From an uncultured Lachnospiraceae bacterium (GTDB taxonomy: Bacteria; Bacillota; Clostridia; Lachnospirales; Lachnospiraceae): a stretch of 36,313 nt of DNA. The notes under the pieces were generated by a model. That model saw only the letters and a program-made list of their open reading frames with translations. It searched no databases and was not told where the DNA came from. Shown in pieces: positions 17,131 through 25,408 of this stretch. Within the stretch, counting starts at the first letter, position 1, and the number at the start of each line of letters is the position of its first letter. The stretch lies in contig CAJTTU010000032.1 in the NCBI GenBank assembly GCA_910579325.1, forward strand, positions 1 to 36,313, written 5' to 3'. A program made the translations under genes and the position numbers.

Positions 17131-19263
17131 CTATTTCTCCACTGCGGTCCACACCATCACGCTTCGGGCCTGAATCGCGAATGTATGTTCAGCGAAAATA
17201 TCGGGTTTTTGCTCTGCTTCCCAGGTGTCGGCGGCCAGCTGCCAGTGCATGTCGGCAGGCAGATGGGGCAGACGGACATCCAGTTCCTCCCAGTAAGCGT
17301 TTGACGCGACGTAGACAATCTGAGGCGGATGATTTTTTTCCTGTCCTGCGAACAGAACCCCCACATAGTGTTCGTGACCGGCGAACTGGCTGTGCCAGGG
17401 CGTGACGCCGTGGAAGCTGGTGTCCGGGAAGCCGCAGGCGCCGTCGCTGATATTGACGCGCAGAATCCGGTGATCTTTTCTGAACCGGATCATATACTGG
17501 AAAAACCGGAACATATCTTGGTTTTCCTCAAGCAGGTTCCAGTCCAGCCAGGAGGTAATATTGTCCTGGCAGTAAGCGTTATTATTGCCGAACTGGGTAT
17601 TGCAGAATTCGTCTCCGGCCAGGAACATGGGGATGCCCCGGCTGCACATCAGGATGGCGAAAGCGTTGCGCATCATCCGGCGTCTGAGACCGTTGATCAG
17701 AACGCTGCCGGTCTCTCCTTCCGCGCCGCAGTTCCAGCTGGCGTTATCGTTGGAGCCGTCCGTATTATCCCATCCATTTTTCAGGTTGTGTTTTTCGTTA
17801 TAGGAATACAGGTCGTACAGGGTAAAGCCGTCGTGGCAGGTGATAAAGTTTACGGAGGCATTTTTCCGGTTGTTGGCGCTGTAGAGATCCTTTGAGCCTG
17901 CGATCCGCATGGCGGCGGCCTGAGCCATTCCGTCGTCGCCTTTCAGATAGCGGCGCAGATCGTCTCTGTATTTTCCGTTCCATTCCGCCCAGCGGTTCCA
18001 GGCCGGAAAAGTTCCCACCTGGTACAGGCCCGCGGCATCCCAGGCTTCCGCGATCAGTTTCACATCTCCCAGAATCGGGTCGAAAGCCAGCGACTGTAAA
18101 AGGGGAGGCTCATTCATCGGGGCGCCGTACTCGTCCCGGCCCAGAATAGAGGCAAGATCGAAACGGAAACCGTTAACCCGGTAGGTGGTGGTCCAGTAGC
18201 GCAGACAGTCCAGGATCATCTGATGCACGACGGGGTGGTTGCAGTTTAAGGAGTTGCCGCAGCCGCTGAAATTGTAATATTTTCCGTCGGGCGTCAGCAT
18301 ATAGTAGATGTTGTTGTCGAAGCCCTTGAAGGAGAAAAAGGGGCCGTTTTCATTTCCTTCGGCGGTATGGTTAAATACCACGTCCAGGAATACCTCGATA
18401 CCGTGCTGGTTAAACACCCGGATCAGGTTTTTCAGCTCATTGCCTTCCCGGTTATACTCGGTGCTGGCGGTGTAGCTTGTGTTGGGAGAGAAAAAGCTGA
18501 CCGTATTATATCCCCAGTAGTTGTACAGTTTTTCGCCGTCGATTTCCCGGTAGTCCTGCATTTCGTCGAACTCGAAGATGGGCATCAGCTCTACCACATT
18601 GACGCCCAGTTCCAGCAGATAGGGCAGCTTTTCCATCAGACCGTCGAAGGTGCCCGGGTGGAATACGCCGGAGGAATCGTGTTTCGTATAGCCTCTGACA
18701 TGGAGCTCATAGATGATCAGGTCCTCCACGGGAAGAAGGGGGCTCGCCATATCGCCCCAGTCGAAATCATCCTTGACCACCCTGGCCCGGTAGTGCTGTC
18801 CCCAGGGAGCGGATATGCCCCACTGGCTCTGACCGGTGACGGCTTTGGCATAAGGGTCCAGTAAGTATCTGTTCTTGTCGAAAATCAGTCCTTTTTCAGG
18901 CTCATAAGGGCCGTCTACTCGATAGGCGTATTCAAATTCTTCGATATTCAGCTTGAATACGATCATGGAATATACATTGCCGATCCGATAGTGTTTCGGA
19001 AAGGGAATGACGGCAAAGGGCTCGTCCTCCATCCGGTGGAACAGCAAAAGCTCTATGGCGGTGGCGCCTCTGGAATATACGGTGAAATTGACCCCGCCGG
19101 GAATGGCGGTGGCGCCGTTGATTTCATAAAAGCCGGGACGGATCTCGAAACCGTCCACACAGTCTAACGGAACCAGGTGGATGGTACGGGGGAGAGACAG
19201 CTTTGTTACGCCGTGCTGGGCCGGCTTGGGTGTGATTTTCTGTTTCGGTGTGTCTTGTCTCAT
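17131..19263 (-). CDS. glgX: Glycogen-debranching-type GH13 enzyme (GlgX/isoamylase family)
   Basis: This is a 710-residue alpha-1,6-glucosidase-type enzyme of family GH13, expected to cleave branch points of glycogen or limit dextrins in the cytosol; no signal peptide is seen. An N-terminal CBM48/isoamylase-N-like domain (about 40-140) precedes the catalytic barrel. Conserved regions are DVVFNHT, GFRFDLA with nucleophile Asp369, IAEAWD with acid/base Glu406, and TCHDGF with Asp478. A beta-rich C-terminal domain ends the protein. AAGGAGG lies upstream of the ATG at 19263. It is convergent with hemZ and separated by a terminator from the upstream minus-strand gene, so it probably has its own promoter, which I could not assign. 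Substrate preference (glycogen or starch) is not decided. Confidence 0.93.
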   Translation of the reverse strand: MRQDTPKQKITPKPAQHGVTKLSLPRTIHLVPLDCVDGFEIRPGFYEINGATAIPGGVNFTVYSRGATAIELLLFHRMEDEPFAVIPFPKHYRIGNVYSMIVFKLNIEEFEYAYRVDGPYEPEKGLIFDKNRYLLDPYAKAVTGQSQWGISAPWGQHYRARVVKDDFDWGDMASPLLPVEDLIIYELHVRGYTKHDSSGVFHPGTFDGLMEKLPYLLELGVNVVELMPIFEFDEMQDYREIDGEKLYNYWGYNTVSFFSPNTSYTASTEYNREGNELKNLIRVFNQHGIEVFLDVVFNHTAEGNENGPFFSFKGFDNNIYYMLTPDGKYYNFSGCGNSLNCNHPVVHQMILDCLRYWTTTYRVNGFRFDLASILGRDEYGAPMNEPPLLQSLAFDPILGDVKLIAEAWDAAGLYQVGTFPAWNRWAEWNGKYRDDLRRYLKGDDGMAQAAAMRIAGSKDLYSANNRKNASVNFITCHDGFTLYDLYSYNEKHNLKNGWDNTDGSNDNASWNCGAEGETGSVLINGLRRRMMRNAFAILMCSRGIPMFLAGDEFCNTQFGNNNAYCQDNITSWLDWNLLEENQDMFRFFQYMIRFRKDHRILRVNISDGACGFPDTSFHGVTPWHSQFAGHEHYVGVLFAGQEKNHPPQIVYVASNAYWEELDVRLPHLPADMHWQLAADTWEAEQKPDIFAEHTFAIQARSVMVWTAVEK

Positions 19264-19407
19264 GAGAGTTACCTCCTTGTATGGTGAATGCGCATGTGAA
19301 ATCTGTCGGCTCTATGATATCGGAAAACGTCTGCCAGGAGATTTCGGAAGTACGGATAAGACGAGGGATGTATGCGGAAGAGGACAGGATTTTCTGATTT
19401 ATATTAT

Positions 19408-19440
19408 AAAAGGACCGTTGCGATTATGCAACAGCCCTTT
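19408..19440 (-). terminator. Terminator of the sigma-D-linked 314-residue protein gene
   Basis: Read on the minus strand, GGGCTGTTGC pairs with GCAACGGTCC over 10 bp (two G-U pairs) with the loop ATAATC, and TTTTAT follows. It lies about 65 nt after the stop at 19506. Confidence 0.7.
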
Positions 19441-19505
19441 ATCAATTACACAAAATATACGTCAAAAACTGTCGGAAGCATATCCAATCAGATGATGTCA
19501 ATGTA

Positions 19506-20450
19506 TTATGCTTTGATGTCGAACAGGGAAGAAAAATCGGCTGACAAAACCGCCGCGTCTGTCATACCTCCGTATTTTCCGTATCCGGCTTTTGCTTTTG
19601 CCCGTTTCACTTTCATGGCTTCGGGAGAATATTCGGCTTCAGCCCGGGACGGCGCTTTCTTTTCGCCGGTTTGCCGGACGGCGCTGTCCGCTCTGCTGCC
19701 GGCTGCGTCTGCCTGTTCGCCCGTTTGCTGGCCGGGCGTTTTTTTCTCCTCAGCGCTGACTGCTTCCGCTTCCTGGCCAGCGCCTTCGACTTCTTCCGAA
19801 TCCTCCGGCCGGGAGACAAGGGCGTCGCCTCGTTCCTTCTGTTCCGCCTCCATGGCTTCTTTCAGCTCTTTTTCAGCTTTCTGCTGTTCTGCTTCGGTGG
19901 GCAGTTTGCCGTAGTGACCTTCTTTTATAAACTGGTTGGTAGCGTCCGCCACGGCGTTCATCTTCTGATTTTCCGCGGCGATAATCGCGAGTTTCTGTCC
20001 CTTGGGGATATTCGGATTGTTGGCAGTGGAGTTGACGGTTTCCATGGACTGGGCTGTATAAGCCATTTTAAGCCGCTGTACGTCCTCTTTGGTTTTGCAC
20101 CTTTTCAGTTCTTCCTGATATTTTTTCCGCGTCATCTCCAGCTCTTTGGCTTTTCGGTAGGTGGCCGGATCCTTTTCCTGCAGATACTTCATCTCGGCGG
20201 AAGACAGTTTTTTTCCGGCGACCATTTTTGCTTTGATGGTTTCCTTGGTTTTGGTTTCGGAGTTGTTGCTGTCTCTCAGATCTTCTAACTGTCGCTTCAG
20301 ATGGGGATCAATGCCGCCTGCAGAGGAGGCTGATTCCCGGCCGCTGTTTTTGGAGGTATAATCGCTGTTTTGAACCCGACGCTGCCATTTCTGCTCCATT
20401 TTCATATTTCTTGTGTACATGTTAAGTGAAGTAATGGATGAAAAGATCAT
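19506..20450 (-). CDS. Uncharacterised charged, helical protein, probably in the motility regulon
   Basis: I do not recognise a named family for this 314-residue protein. It has no signal peptide and no membrane segment. Residues about 55-215 are strongly charged and look alpha-helical, with segments such as GKKLSSAEMKYLQEKDP and KAEKELKEAMEAEQKERG. Residues about 216-290 are a low-complexity Glu/Ala/Gln/Lys linker. The C-terminus is again ordered-looking, ending ADFSSLFDIKA. The gene has AAGGAGG 14 nt before the ATG. A near-perfect sigma-D promoter sits 70 nt upstream, which places it among flagellar or chemotaxis genes by regulation. A divergent gene for another uncharacterised protein starts 239 bp away. 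A role in flagellar assembly or export is an inference from the promoter only. Confidence 0.85.
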   Translation of the reverse strand: MIFSSITSLNMYTRNMKMEQKWQRRVQNSDYTSKNSGRESASSAGGIDPHLKRQLEDLRDSNNSETKTKETIKAKMVAGKKLSSAEMKYLQEKDPATYRKAKELEMTRKKYQEELKRCKTKEDVQRLKMAYTAQSMETVNSTANNPNIPKGQKLAIIAAENQKMNAVADATNQFIKEGHYGKLPTEAEQQKAEKELKEAMEAEQKERGDALVSRPEDSEEVEGAGQEAEAVSAEEKKTPGQQTGEQADAAGSRADSAVRQTGEKKAPSRAEAEYSPEAMKVKRAKAKAGYGKYGGMTDAAVLSADFSSLFDIKA

Positions 20451-20520
20451 AACCGCTCAAAACACCTCCTTAAAGATAAAAACATCAAAATACCGAAAAA
20501 TATAGCTATTTTACTTATAT

Positions 20521-20547
20521 ATATCGGCTTTTTTTACAAAATGTTTA
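20521..20547 (-). promoter_or_regulatory. Sigma-D/FliA-type motility promoter
   Basis: On the minus strand the sequence is TAAA (20544-20547), exactly 15 nt, then GCCGATAT (20521-20528). This is the full sigma-28 consensus of Firmicutes. It points at the minus-strand gene beginning at 20450. Confidence 0.85.
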
Positions 20548-20638
20548 GTTTTGATAAAGAACTTATGCATTTTTGTGAAGTTTGATGAATTTGAAAATAA
20601 AGGGCAAAAAACCTTTACTTTTTCTCCGCATCGTCGTA

Positions 20639-20647
20639 TGCTATAAA
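20639..20647 (+). promoter_or_regulatory. Possible extended -10 promoter of the 209-residue protein gene
   Basis: TGCTATAAA at 20639-20647 is an extended -10 element about 40 nt before the start codon. No good -35 is present at 17 nt spacing; TTTACT at 20614 is 22 nt away. No sigma-D motif was found on this strand. Confidence 0.4.
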
Positions 20648-20688
20648 AGTAAGATAAGATGCTGTTTTATACAAAAAGGAGGATTTGT

Positions 20689-21318
20689 ATGCAGTTAAAT
20701 TCAGACGTGGGAATCAGACAGTATGCGCAGACTCAGACTGTCCAGAATGCCAAAACTACGACTGCGACTGCGAATGTTGCTGCGCAGAAGGAAGGAACCG
20801 AGAGCGTAGCTGCCAAAACTACCAGCCCTGATTTGGACAAGGCGGAATTCAGTAGTACGCGGGACGTTATGAAGATGAGCGACTCCGAGAGAGCTTCCCT
20901 GGTATCAAGCCTGAAGGAAGATCTGGAGAATCAGATGAGTCGTTTCACCAGTATGATGATGCAGACGTTCAACAAACAGGGCATTACATCTGCTACGGCT
21001 AACAGCGACAGCTTTTGGAAGATGATCGCCAGCGGTGATTTTACCGTGGACGCGAAGACAAAGGCTGAGGCGCAGGCTGCTATCTCAGAGGATGGTTTCT
21101 GGGGCGTGAAGCAGACTTCTCAGAGAATTTTTGATTTCGCCGCCGCTCTGGCAGGAGACGACGTGGAGAAGATGAAAGAGATGCAGGCGGCCGTGGAAAA
21201 GGGCTTTGAGCAGGCGACCGGCGCATGGGGGAAGGAGCTGCCTTCCATCTGCGGAGATACGCATGCCGCGGTGACCCAGCTGTTTGACGAGTATTATGCG
21301 CAGCGTGAGGCGGCATAA
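20689..21318 (+). CDS. Uncharacterised protein, divergent partner of the sigma-D gene
   Basis: This 209-residue protein has no confident family name. The N-terminal 60 residues are rich in Thr, Ala and Gln and look disordered. Residues about 60-110 form a Met-rich helical segment (NQMSRFTSMMMQTFNKQG). Residues about 120-205 contain QRIFDFAAALAG and AAVEKGFEQA and end in a helix with DEYYAQREAA. The C-terminal pattern reminds me of DUF5610-like proteins, but that is memory, not a search. There is no signal peptide or membrane segment. AAGGAGG lies 7 nt before the ATG at 20689, and an upstream in-frame ATG at 20659 lacks a site. It shares its upstream region with the sigma-D-controlled gene, so a common role is plausible. 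A perfect 18 bp hairpin follows the gene. Confidence 0.8.
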   Translation: MQLNSDVGIRQYAQTQTVQNAKTTTATANVAAQKEGTESVAAKTTSPDLDKAEFSSTRDVMKMSDSERASLVSSLKEDLENQMSRFTSMMMQTFNKQGITSATANSDSFWKMIASGDFTVDAKTKAEAQAAISEDGFWGVKQTSQRIFDFAAALAGDDVEKMKEMQAAVEKGFEQATGAWGKELPSICGDTHAAVTQLFDEYYAQREAA

Positions 21319-21360
21319 GCGTGATAAAAATTTCGCTTTGCGGATAAGGTTCGCAGAGTA

Positions 21361-21405
21361 TTTTATACCATGGAAAAGTCTGAACTCCTTTTCCATGGTA
21401 TAAAA
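21361..21405. repeat. Perfect 18-bp inverted repeat downstream of the 209-residue protein gene
   Basis: TTTTATACCATGGAAAAG (21361-21378) is perfectly complementary to 21388-21405 across a 9 nt loop. The flanks are A-rich on the 3' side of both strands, so no U tract follows on either. It could still stop or stabilise the transcript, or act as a protein site. Confidence 0.75.
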
Positions 21406-21519
21406 AATAATCGGGCCTGGATGTACTGCGGTCAGATTTGCCTGCGGCACATTTGGGGCTGATTTTTTGGCATCTTATCGGTATGCTTTAAGAAGTGGGA
21501 TATTTCAAGGTATATTTAT

Positions 21520-23568
21520 ATGAGTGGAAAAGAATATAAAAATTCGAAGAAAATTTTAATTGTTGATGATTCGGAGATCAACCGTTCACTGTTATCAGAT
21601 ATGCTTTCCAATGAATATGAGATTCTGGAGGCGGAAAATGGTATGGAAGCGGCGGCCATTATGCACACCCGTGAACAGGAGATCGCTCTGATGCTTCTGG
21701 ATATTGTGATGCCGGTGATGGACGGTTTTGAGACGCTGGTGATGATGAATGAGAACGACTGGATCAAAAGCATTCCTGTCATTATGATTTCGGCGGAAAC
21801 TGTGCCTTCTTATATAGACAGAGCTTATGATCTGGGCGTGCTGGATTATATCAGCAGACCTTTTGACGAGCGGACGGTGCGCCGCAGGGTTATCAGTACC
21901 ATTATGCTGTCGGCCAAGCAGAAAGAGCTGGAGCATATGGTAGCGGATCAGATTCTGAAAAAAGAAAAAGACAATAAGCTGATGGTAGAGATACTGTCTA
22001 ATATCGTGGAATTTCGTAATGGTGAAAGCGGCCTTCATGTGGTTCATATCCGGGCGCTGACGGAACTGCTTTTGCGAAGCCTGATGGGAAAGACGGATCA
22101 GTATAAGATTACGCCCAGGGATATTCCGCTGATCTGTAACGCGGCTGCGCTGCATGATATTGGAAAGATTACGATCCCGTCAAAGATTTTGAATAAGCCG
22201 GGACGGCTTACGGATGAGGAGTTTGCGGTGATGAAGACCCATGCGGCGGAGGGAGCCCGGATGCTGCAGGACATTGCCGCGAGGGAAGATGAGCCGCTGG
22301 TCAAAGTGGCATATCAGATTTGCAGATGGCACCATGAGCGCTACGATGGCAGAGGATATCCGGACGGGCTTAAGGGAGAGGATATCCCGATTGCAGCTCA
22401 GGTGGTGGCGATGGCCGATGTATATGACGCGCTGACCAGCGATCGGGTGTATAAAAAAGCCTATTCTCATAAAAAAACGATGGAGATGATTCTGAATGGG
22501 GAGTGCGGCGCGTTCAGCCCTCTTTTGCTGGAATGCCTGGCCGACATTTCCGATACGCTGGAAAAGGGTCTGAATGCGGCGCAGTCTTCCGGGAACACCC
22601 AGGAAGAAATGATCGACATGGTAGAGGATCTGATGGGTCAGGGCACAATGGATGCCTCGGAGCGGACGCTCAGGCTTCTGGAGCATGAGCGGACAAGATA
22701 CCAGTTTTTCTCAGAACTGTCCCAGGAGATTCAGTTTGAATATACGGCTGTGCCTGAAATGCTGATTCTGTCCGAATGGGGAGCCAGATATCTGCATATG
22801 CCGGAGACGATCCTGAGTCCCAGAGAGGATGCTTTTGGTAAGCGGGTATTTGCGGAAAATGATTTTTCCGGCTTTCTGGAGAAGCTTGAACATACGACGC
22901 CGGACAATCCGGTAGTAGACGATAACTATTTGCTTAAGATCAATGGCCAGGAGCGATGGAGCAGGGTGATCGCCAGATCGATGTGGGTGGACAGCGAGCC
23001 GCCTGTCTATTCCGGCGCCATCGGAAAAATCGTGGATATTCATGAAGATATGGAAAAGCTGAACCGACTGGAGGTAATGGCGGACCATGACTCTCTGACC
23101 GGTCTTTATAACCACAGGGCGGCGAAGGCCCGGATTATGCCTCTTTTATCCGGAAAGAGAGAAGGGGACCAGAATTATATTCTGGTATTGTTCGATCTGG
23201 ATCATTTCAAGCAGGCCAATGATCAGTATGGTCACCAGTTTGGGGACGAGGTCTTAAAGTATGTGGCAAATACGGTGAAGACCGGTATCCGCGGCGCGGA
23301 TATCGCGGCCCGGACAGGCGGAGATGAGTTTTTGATTTTCATGGAATATAAAACAGTGATTGAACCCCAGGTAAAGCGTATTTTTGAGCTGCTGTGCGGT
23401 TCCTACGGGGAGTTTGCCATCAGCGTCAGTATGGGAGTCGCCAACGCGAAGGATTGCAGAGGAGACTACGAGGGGTTGTTCCAGCGGGCGGATCAGGCGC
23501 TGTATGCCGCCAAACGTGGCGGACGGGGCAAATATTGTTTTTATGATGATATTGCTAAAATAGAATGA
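21520..23568 (+). CDS. Response regulator with HD-GYP and GGDEF domains (c-di-GMP turnover)
   Basis: This 682-residue cytosolic protein has four parts. The receiver (1-120) has Asp16/Asp17 and phospho-Asp61; the usual conserved Lys is Arg103 (SRPF). The HD-GYP domain (about 145-340) has LHDIGK with His202-Asp203, a metal-site His in MKTHAAEG, and HHERYDGRGYPDGL at 261-274, all hallmarks of an active c-di-GMP phosphodiesterase. A PAS-like linker (about 380-505) follows. The GGDEF domain (about 510-680) has FDLDHFKQAND, GGDEF at 590-594 and an RxxD inhibitory site (581-584) five residues before it. Synthesis and breakdown of c-di-GMP are thus in one phosphorylation-dependent protein. The Hpt protein gene follows 30 bp later, so the phosphate may come through a His-Asp relay. 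Confidence 0.93.
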   Translation: MSGKEYKNSKKILIVDDSEINRSLLSDMLSNEYEILEAENGMEAAAIMHTREQEIALMLLDIVMPVMDGFETLVMMNENDWIKSIPVIMISAETVPSYIDRAYDLGVLDYISRPFDERTVRRRVISTIMLSAKQKELEHMVADQILKKEKDNKLMVEILSNIVEFRNGESGLHVVHIRALTELLLRSLMGKTDQYKITPRDIPLICNAAALHDIGKITIPSKILNKPGRLTDEEFAVMKTHAAEGARMLQDIAAREDEPLVKVAYQICRWHHERYDGRGYPDGLKGEDIPIAAQVVAMADVYDALTSDRVYKKAYSHKKTMEMILNGECGAFSPLLLECLADISDTLEKGLNAAQSSGNTQEEMIDMVEDLMGQGTMDASERTLRLLEHERTRYQFFSELSQEIQFEYTAVPEMLILSEWGARYLHMPETILSPREDAFGKRVFAENDFSGFLEKLEHTTPDNPVVDDNYLLKINGQERWSRVIARSMWVDSEPPVYSGAIGKIVDIHEDMEKLNRLEVMADHDSLTGLYNHRAAKARIMPLLSGKREGDQNYILVLFDLDHFKQANDQYGHQFGDEVLKYVANTVKTGIRGADIAARTGGDEFLIFMEYKTVIEPQVKRIFELLCGSYGEFAISVSMGVANAKDCRGDYEGLFQRADQALYAAKRGGRGKYCFYDDIAKIE

Positions 23569-23598
23569 GAAGGATTTCACAGATCAGGAGGAGAGGCA

Positions 23599-23958
23599 AT
23601 GACTGTCAAAGAGTGTTATGATGCAATTGGAGCAGATTATGACGACGTGTTTTCAAGATTGAGGAAGGATGACCGGATCCGAAAATTTTTACTTAAAATA
23701 TTGGATGACAAAAGCTATGAATTGTTGCTGAGTTCTGTCGAATCCAGGGATCTGGCCGAAGCTTTCCGGGCTGCCCATACATTAAAGGGTGTCTGCCAGA
23801 ACCTGTCGCTGACCCGGCTGTATCGTTCATCCAGCCGTCTGTCAGACGTGTTGCGGGATCGTCAGGAATACGGCGAGGACATCGCTGAGGCTTTGGAGCC
23901 GGTAAAAGAAGACTATGCCCATATGACGGAATATATTAAAAAACTGGCGGAAGAATAA
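23599..23958 (+). CDS. Stand-alone Hpt phosphotransfer protein
   Basis: This 119-residue protein consists of one four-helix Hpt domain. The phosphorylatable residue is His60 in AAHTLKGVCQNL, the typical Hpt motif. Hpt proteins pass phosphate between receiver Asp residues in multistep relays. It lies 30 bp after the HD-GYP/GGDEF regulator with a strong AGGAGGAG site, so it probably feeds or drains that receiver. The hybrid kinase at 821-3982 has receivers but no Hpt and is the only kinase in this window, so it is a candidate donor; nothing in the sequence proves the link. Confidence 0.9.
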   Translation: MTVKECYDAIGADYDDVFSRLRKDDRIRKFLLKILDDKSYELLLSSVESRDLAEAFRAAHTLKGVCQNLSLTRLYRSSSRLSDVLRDRQEYGEDIAEALEPVKEDYAHMTEYIKKLAEE

Positions 23959-23976
23959 GGGATAAGGAGTCTGGCT

Positions 23977-24396
23977 GTGCTGAGCAATGAGAAGATTAAA
24001 TGGATGACCCGCGCGGCATTGTATGAGAAGAAAGAGGGAAAAGGGAGTATTCGCATTAACCGTTTTCGAAAAAGCGATTATATCAGTTGGAATATGATTA
24101 AGAGCATTGTGGGAGTGACGGCGGGATACGCCCTGGTGGTTCTTCTGTATCTGCTCGGGATTTCCGAGTCGGTGCTGGATGAGCTTACGCTGCCCTATGT
24201 GATCGGTATAGTTGAGAGGTTTCTGTTTGTTTACCTTGTGCTTCTTGTGATTACAGGTTTCGTCTCTTTCCTGATTTATTATGGAAGATACCAGCAGGCC
24301 CAGAAGAAGACTAAGATGTATGTGCAGTATCTGAGAAAGATCAGTCATATTTATCAGAAGGAGGGCGAAGGCGCGAAAGGGGACTATTTATCATGA
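23977..24396 (+). CDS. Uncharacterised small membrane protein, first of the cdaA cluster
   Basis: This 139-residue protein starts with GTG at 23977 behind AAGGAG (spacing 8). A basic N-terminus of about 40 residues (KIKWMTRAALYEKK, RINRFRK) precedes two hydrophobic segments at about 45-68 and 78-103. A charged helix then follows (QQAQKKTKMYVQYLRKI). The fold suggests both ends in the cytoplasm. No family is recognised. Its stop overlaps the next start by four bases (ATGA), so the two membrane proteins are translated together, and cdaA follows. A part in c-di-AMP signalling or envelope control is inferred from position only. Confidence 0.8.
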   Translation: MLSNEKIKWMTRAALYEKKEGKGSIRINRFRKSDYISWNMIKSIVGVTAGYALVVLLYLLGISESVLDELTLPYVIGIVERFLFVYLVLLVITGFVSFLIYYGRYQQAQKKTKMYVQYLRKISHIYQKEGEGAKGDYLS

Positions 24397-25394
24397 TGCA
24401 GTTTTACCTGATGAGAGAAGGACTCAGGGATTTTTACGGAAAATATGCGCTGTATCTGACGCCGGTGCTTCGGTTTGTGACGGCGCTTACGGGTCTGCTG
24501 CTGATGGACTGGAACATGGGCTATGCGGGCCGTCTGGGAAGCATACCGGTGATTCTGGGCGTGGCGTTGATCTGCGGATTCCTTCCATGGGGCGGTATGA
24601 CCATGGTGCTTGGCGCCTGTCTTTTATATCAGTTTTTAGCTGTTTCGGTAGAAGTGTTTGTCATCGGACTGGTGATGTTCTTTTTTATCTGGATCATGCA
24701 TATGGTGTTGTTGCCGGAGAGCAGGTTTGCTGTTGTGCTGATTCCAATTTTATTTTGTTTTGACGTGCCTTATGTGGTTCCGATCCTGGTGGCTCTCGGC
24801 GGAACGCTGACCGGAATTTTTCCGGTTTCCTTTGGCGTGGCTGTCTATTATCTGATCAGGACGGTTATTGACAGCGCTTCAGTGCTTACGGGCGGCGGAA
24901 CGCTGAATATGCTGCAACGTTTTTTACAGGTGCTGACCGCACTGCGGGATAATAAGGTTATGTATGTGATGCTGGCGGCTTTTGCAGCGATGTATCTGAT
25001 TGTTTACCTGATCCGTCAGATGTCCGTGGACTATTCCCGGATGATCGGGATTGTGACGGGAACGGTAACCGGAGCCCTTGTTCTGCTTTTGGGCGAGCTG
25101 GCGCTTCAAATCGATTTCAGGACGCTGTCTATTACCTCGATTGTAGTGGGAACGCTGTTGTCAGGAGTGATTGCGGCGATTCTGGACTTCTTTATATTTG
25201 CGGTGGACTATAATCGTACCGAGTATGTGCAGTTTGAAGACGACGATTATTATTATTATGTGAAAGCGGTTCCCAAAATTGCGGTGACCGCGCCTGACAA
25301 GCAGGTGAAAAAGATCAACACCAGGACGGCGAAGCGTCCGCAGCCGGAACATACCGGAAGGCGTGAGGTTCCGACTGACGAGTTCTGGAAATGA
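24393..25394 (+). CDS. Uncharacterised polytopic membrane protein upstream of cdaA
   Basis: The protein has 333 residues with about eight hydrophobic segments between residues 15 and 270, for example VFVIGLVMFFFIWIMHMVLL and MYVMLAAFAAMYLIVYLI. The soluble C-terminal tail (about 275-333) begins with an acidic and aromatic patch, FEDDDYYYY, then becomes basic (KKINTRTAKRPQP). I do not recognise the family and see no transporter ATP-binding or substrate motif. It overlaps the preceding gene by four bases and ends 14 bp before cdaA. The tight linkage suggests it acts with the membrane-bound cyclase or its regulator, but this is inference. Confidence 0.83.
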   Translation: MMQFYLMREGLRDFYGKYALYLTPVLRFVTALTGLLLMDWNMGYAGRLGSIPVILGVALICGFLPWGGMTMVLGACLLYQFLAVSVEVFVIGLVMFFFIWIMHMVLLPESRFAVVLIPILFCFDVPYVVPILVALGGTLTGIFPVSFGVAVYYLIRTVIDSASVLTGGGTLNMLQRFLQVLTALRDNKVMYVMLAAFAAMYLIVYLIRQMSVDYSRMIGIVTGTVTGALVLLLGELALQIDFRTLSITSIVVGTLLSGVIAAILDFFIFAVDYNRTEYVQFEDDDYYYYVKAVPKIAVTAPDKQVKKINTRTAKRPQPEHTGRREVPTDEFWK

Positions 25395-25408
25395 CTTAGG
25401 AGACTTTG

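Noticed and set aside
19310..19345. Second sigma-D promoter in front of glgX
   Set aside because: A CCGATATC-like -10 is present on the minus strand, but the upstream element is GAAA and the spacing is wrong.
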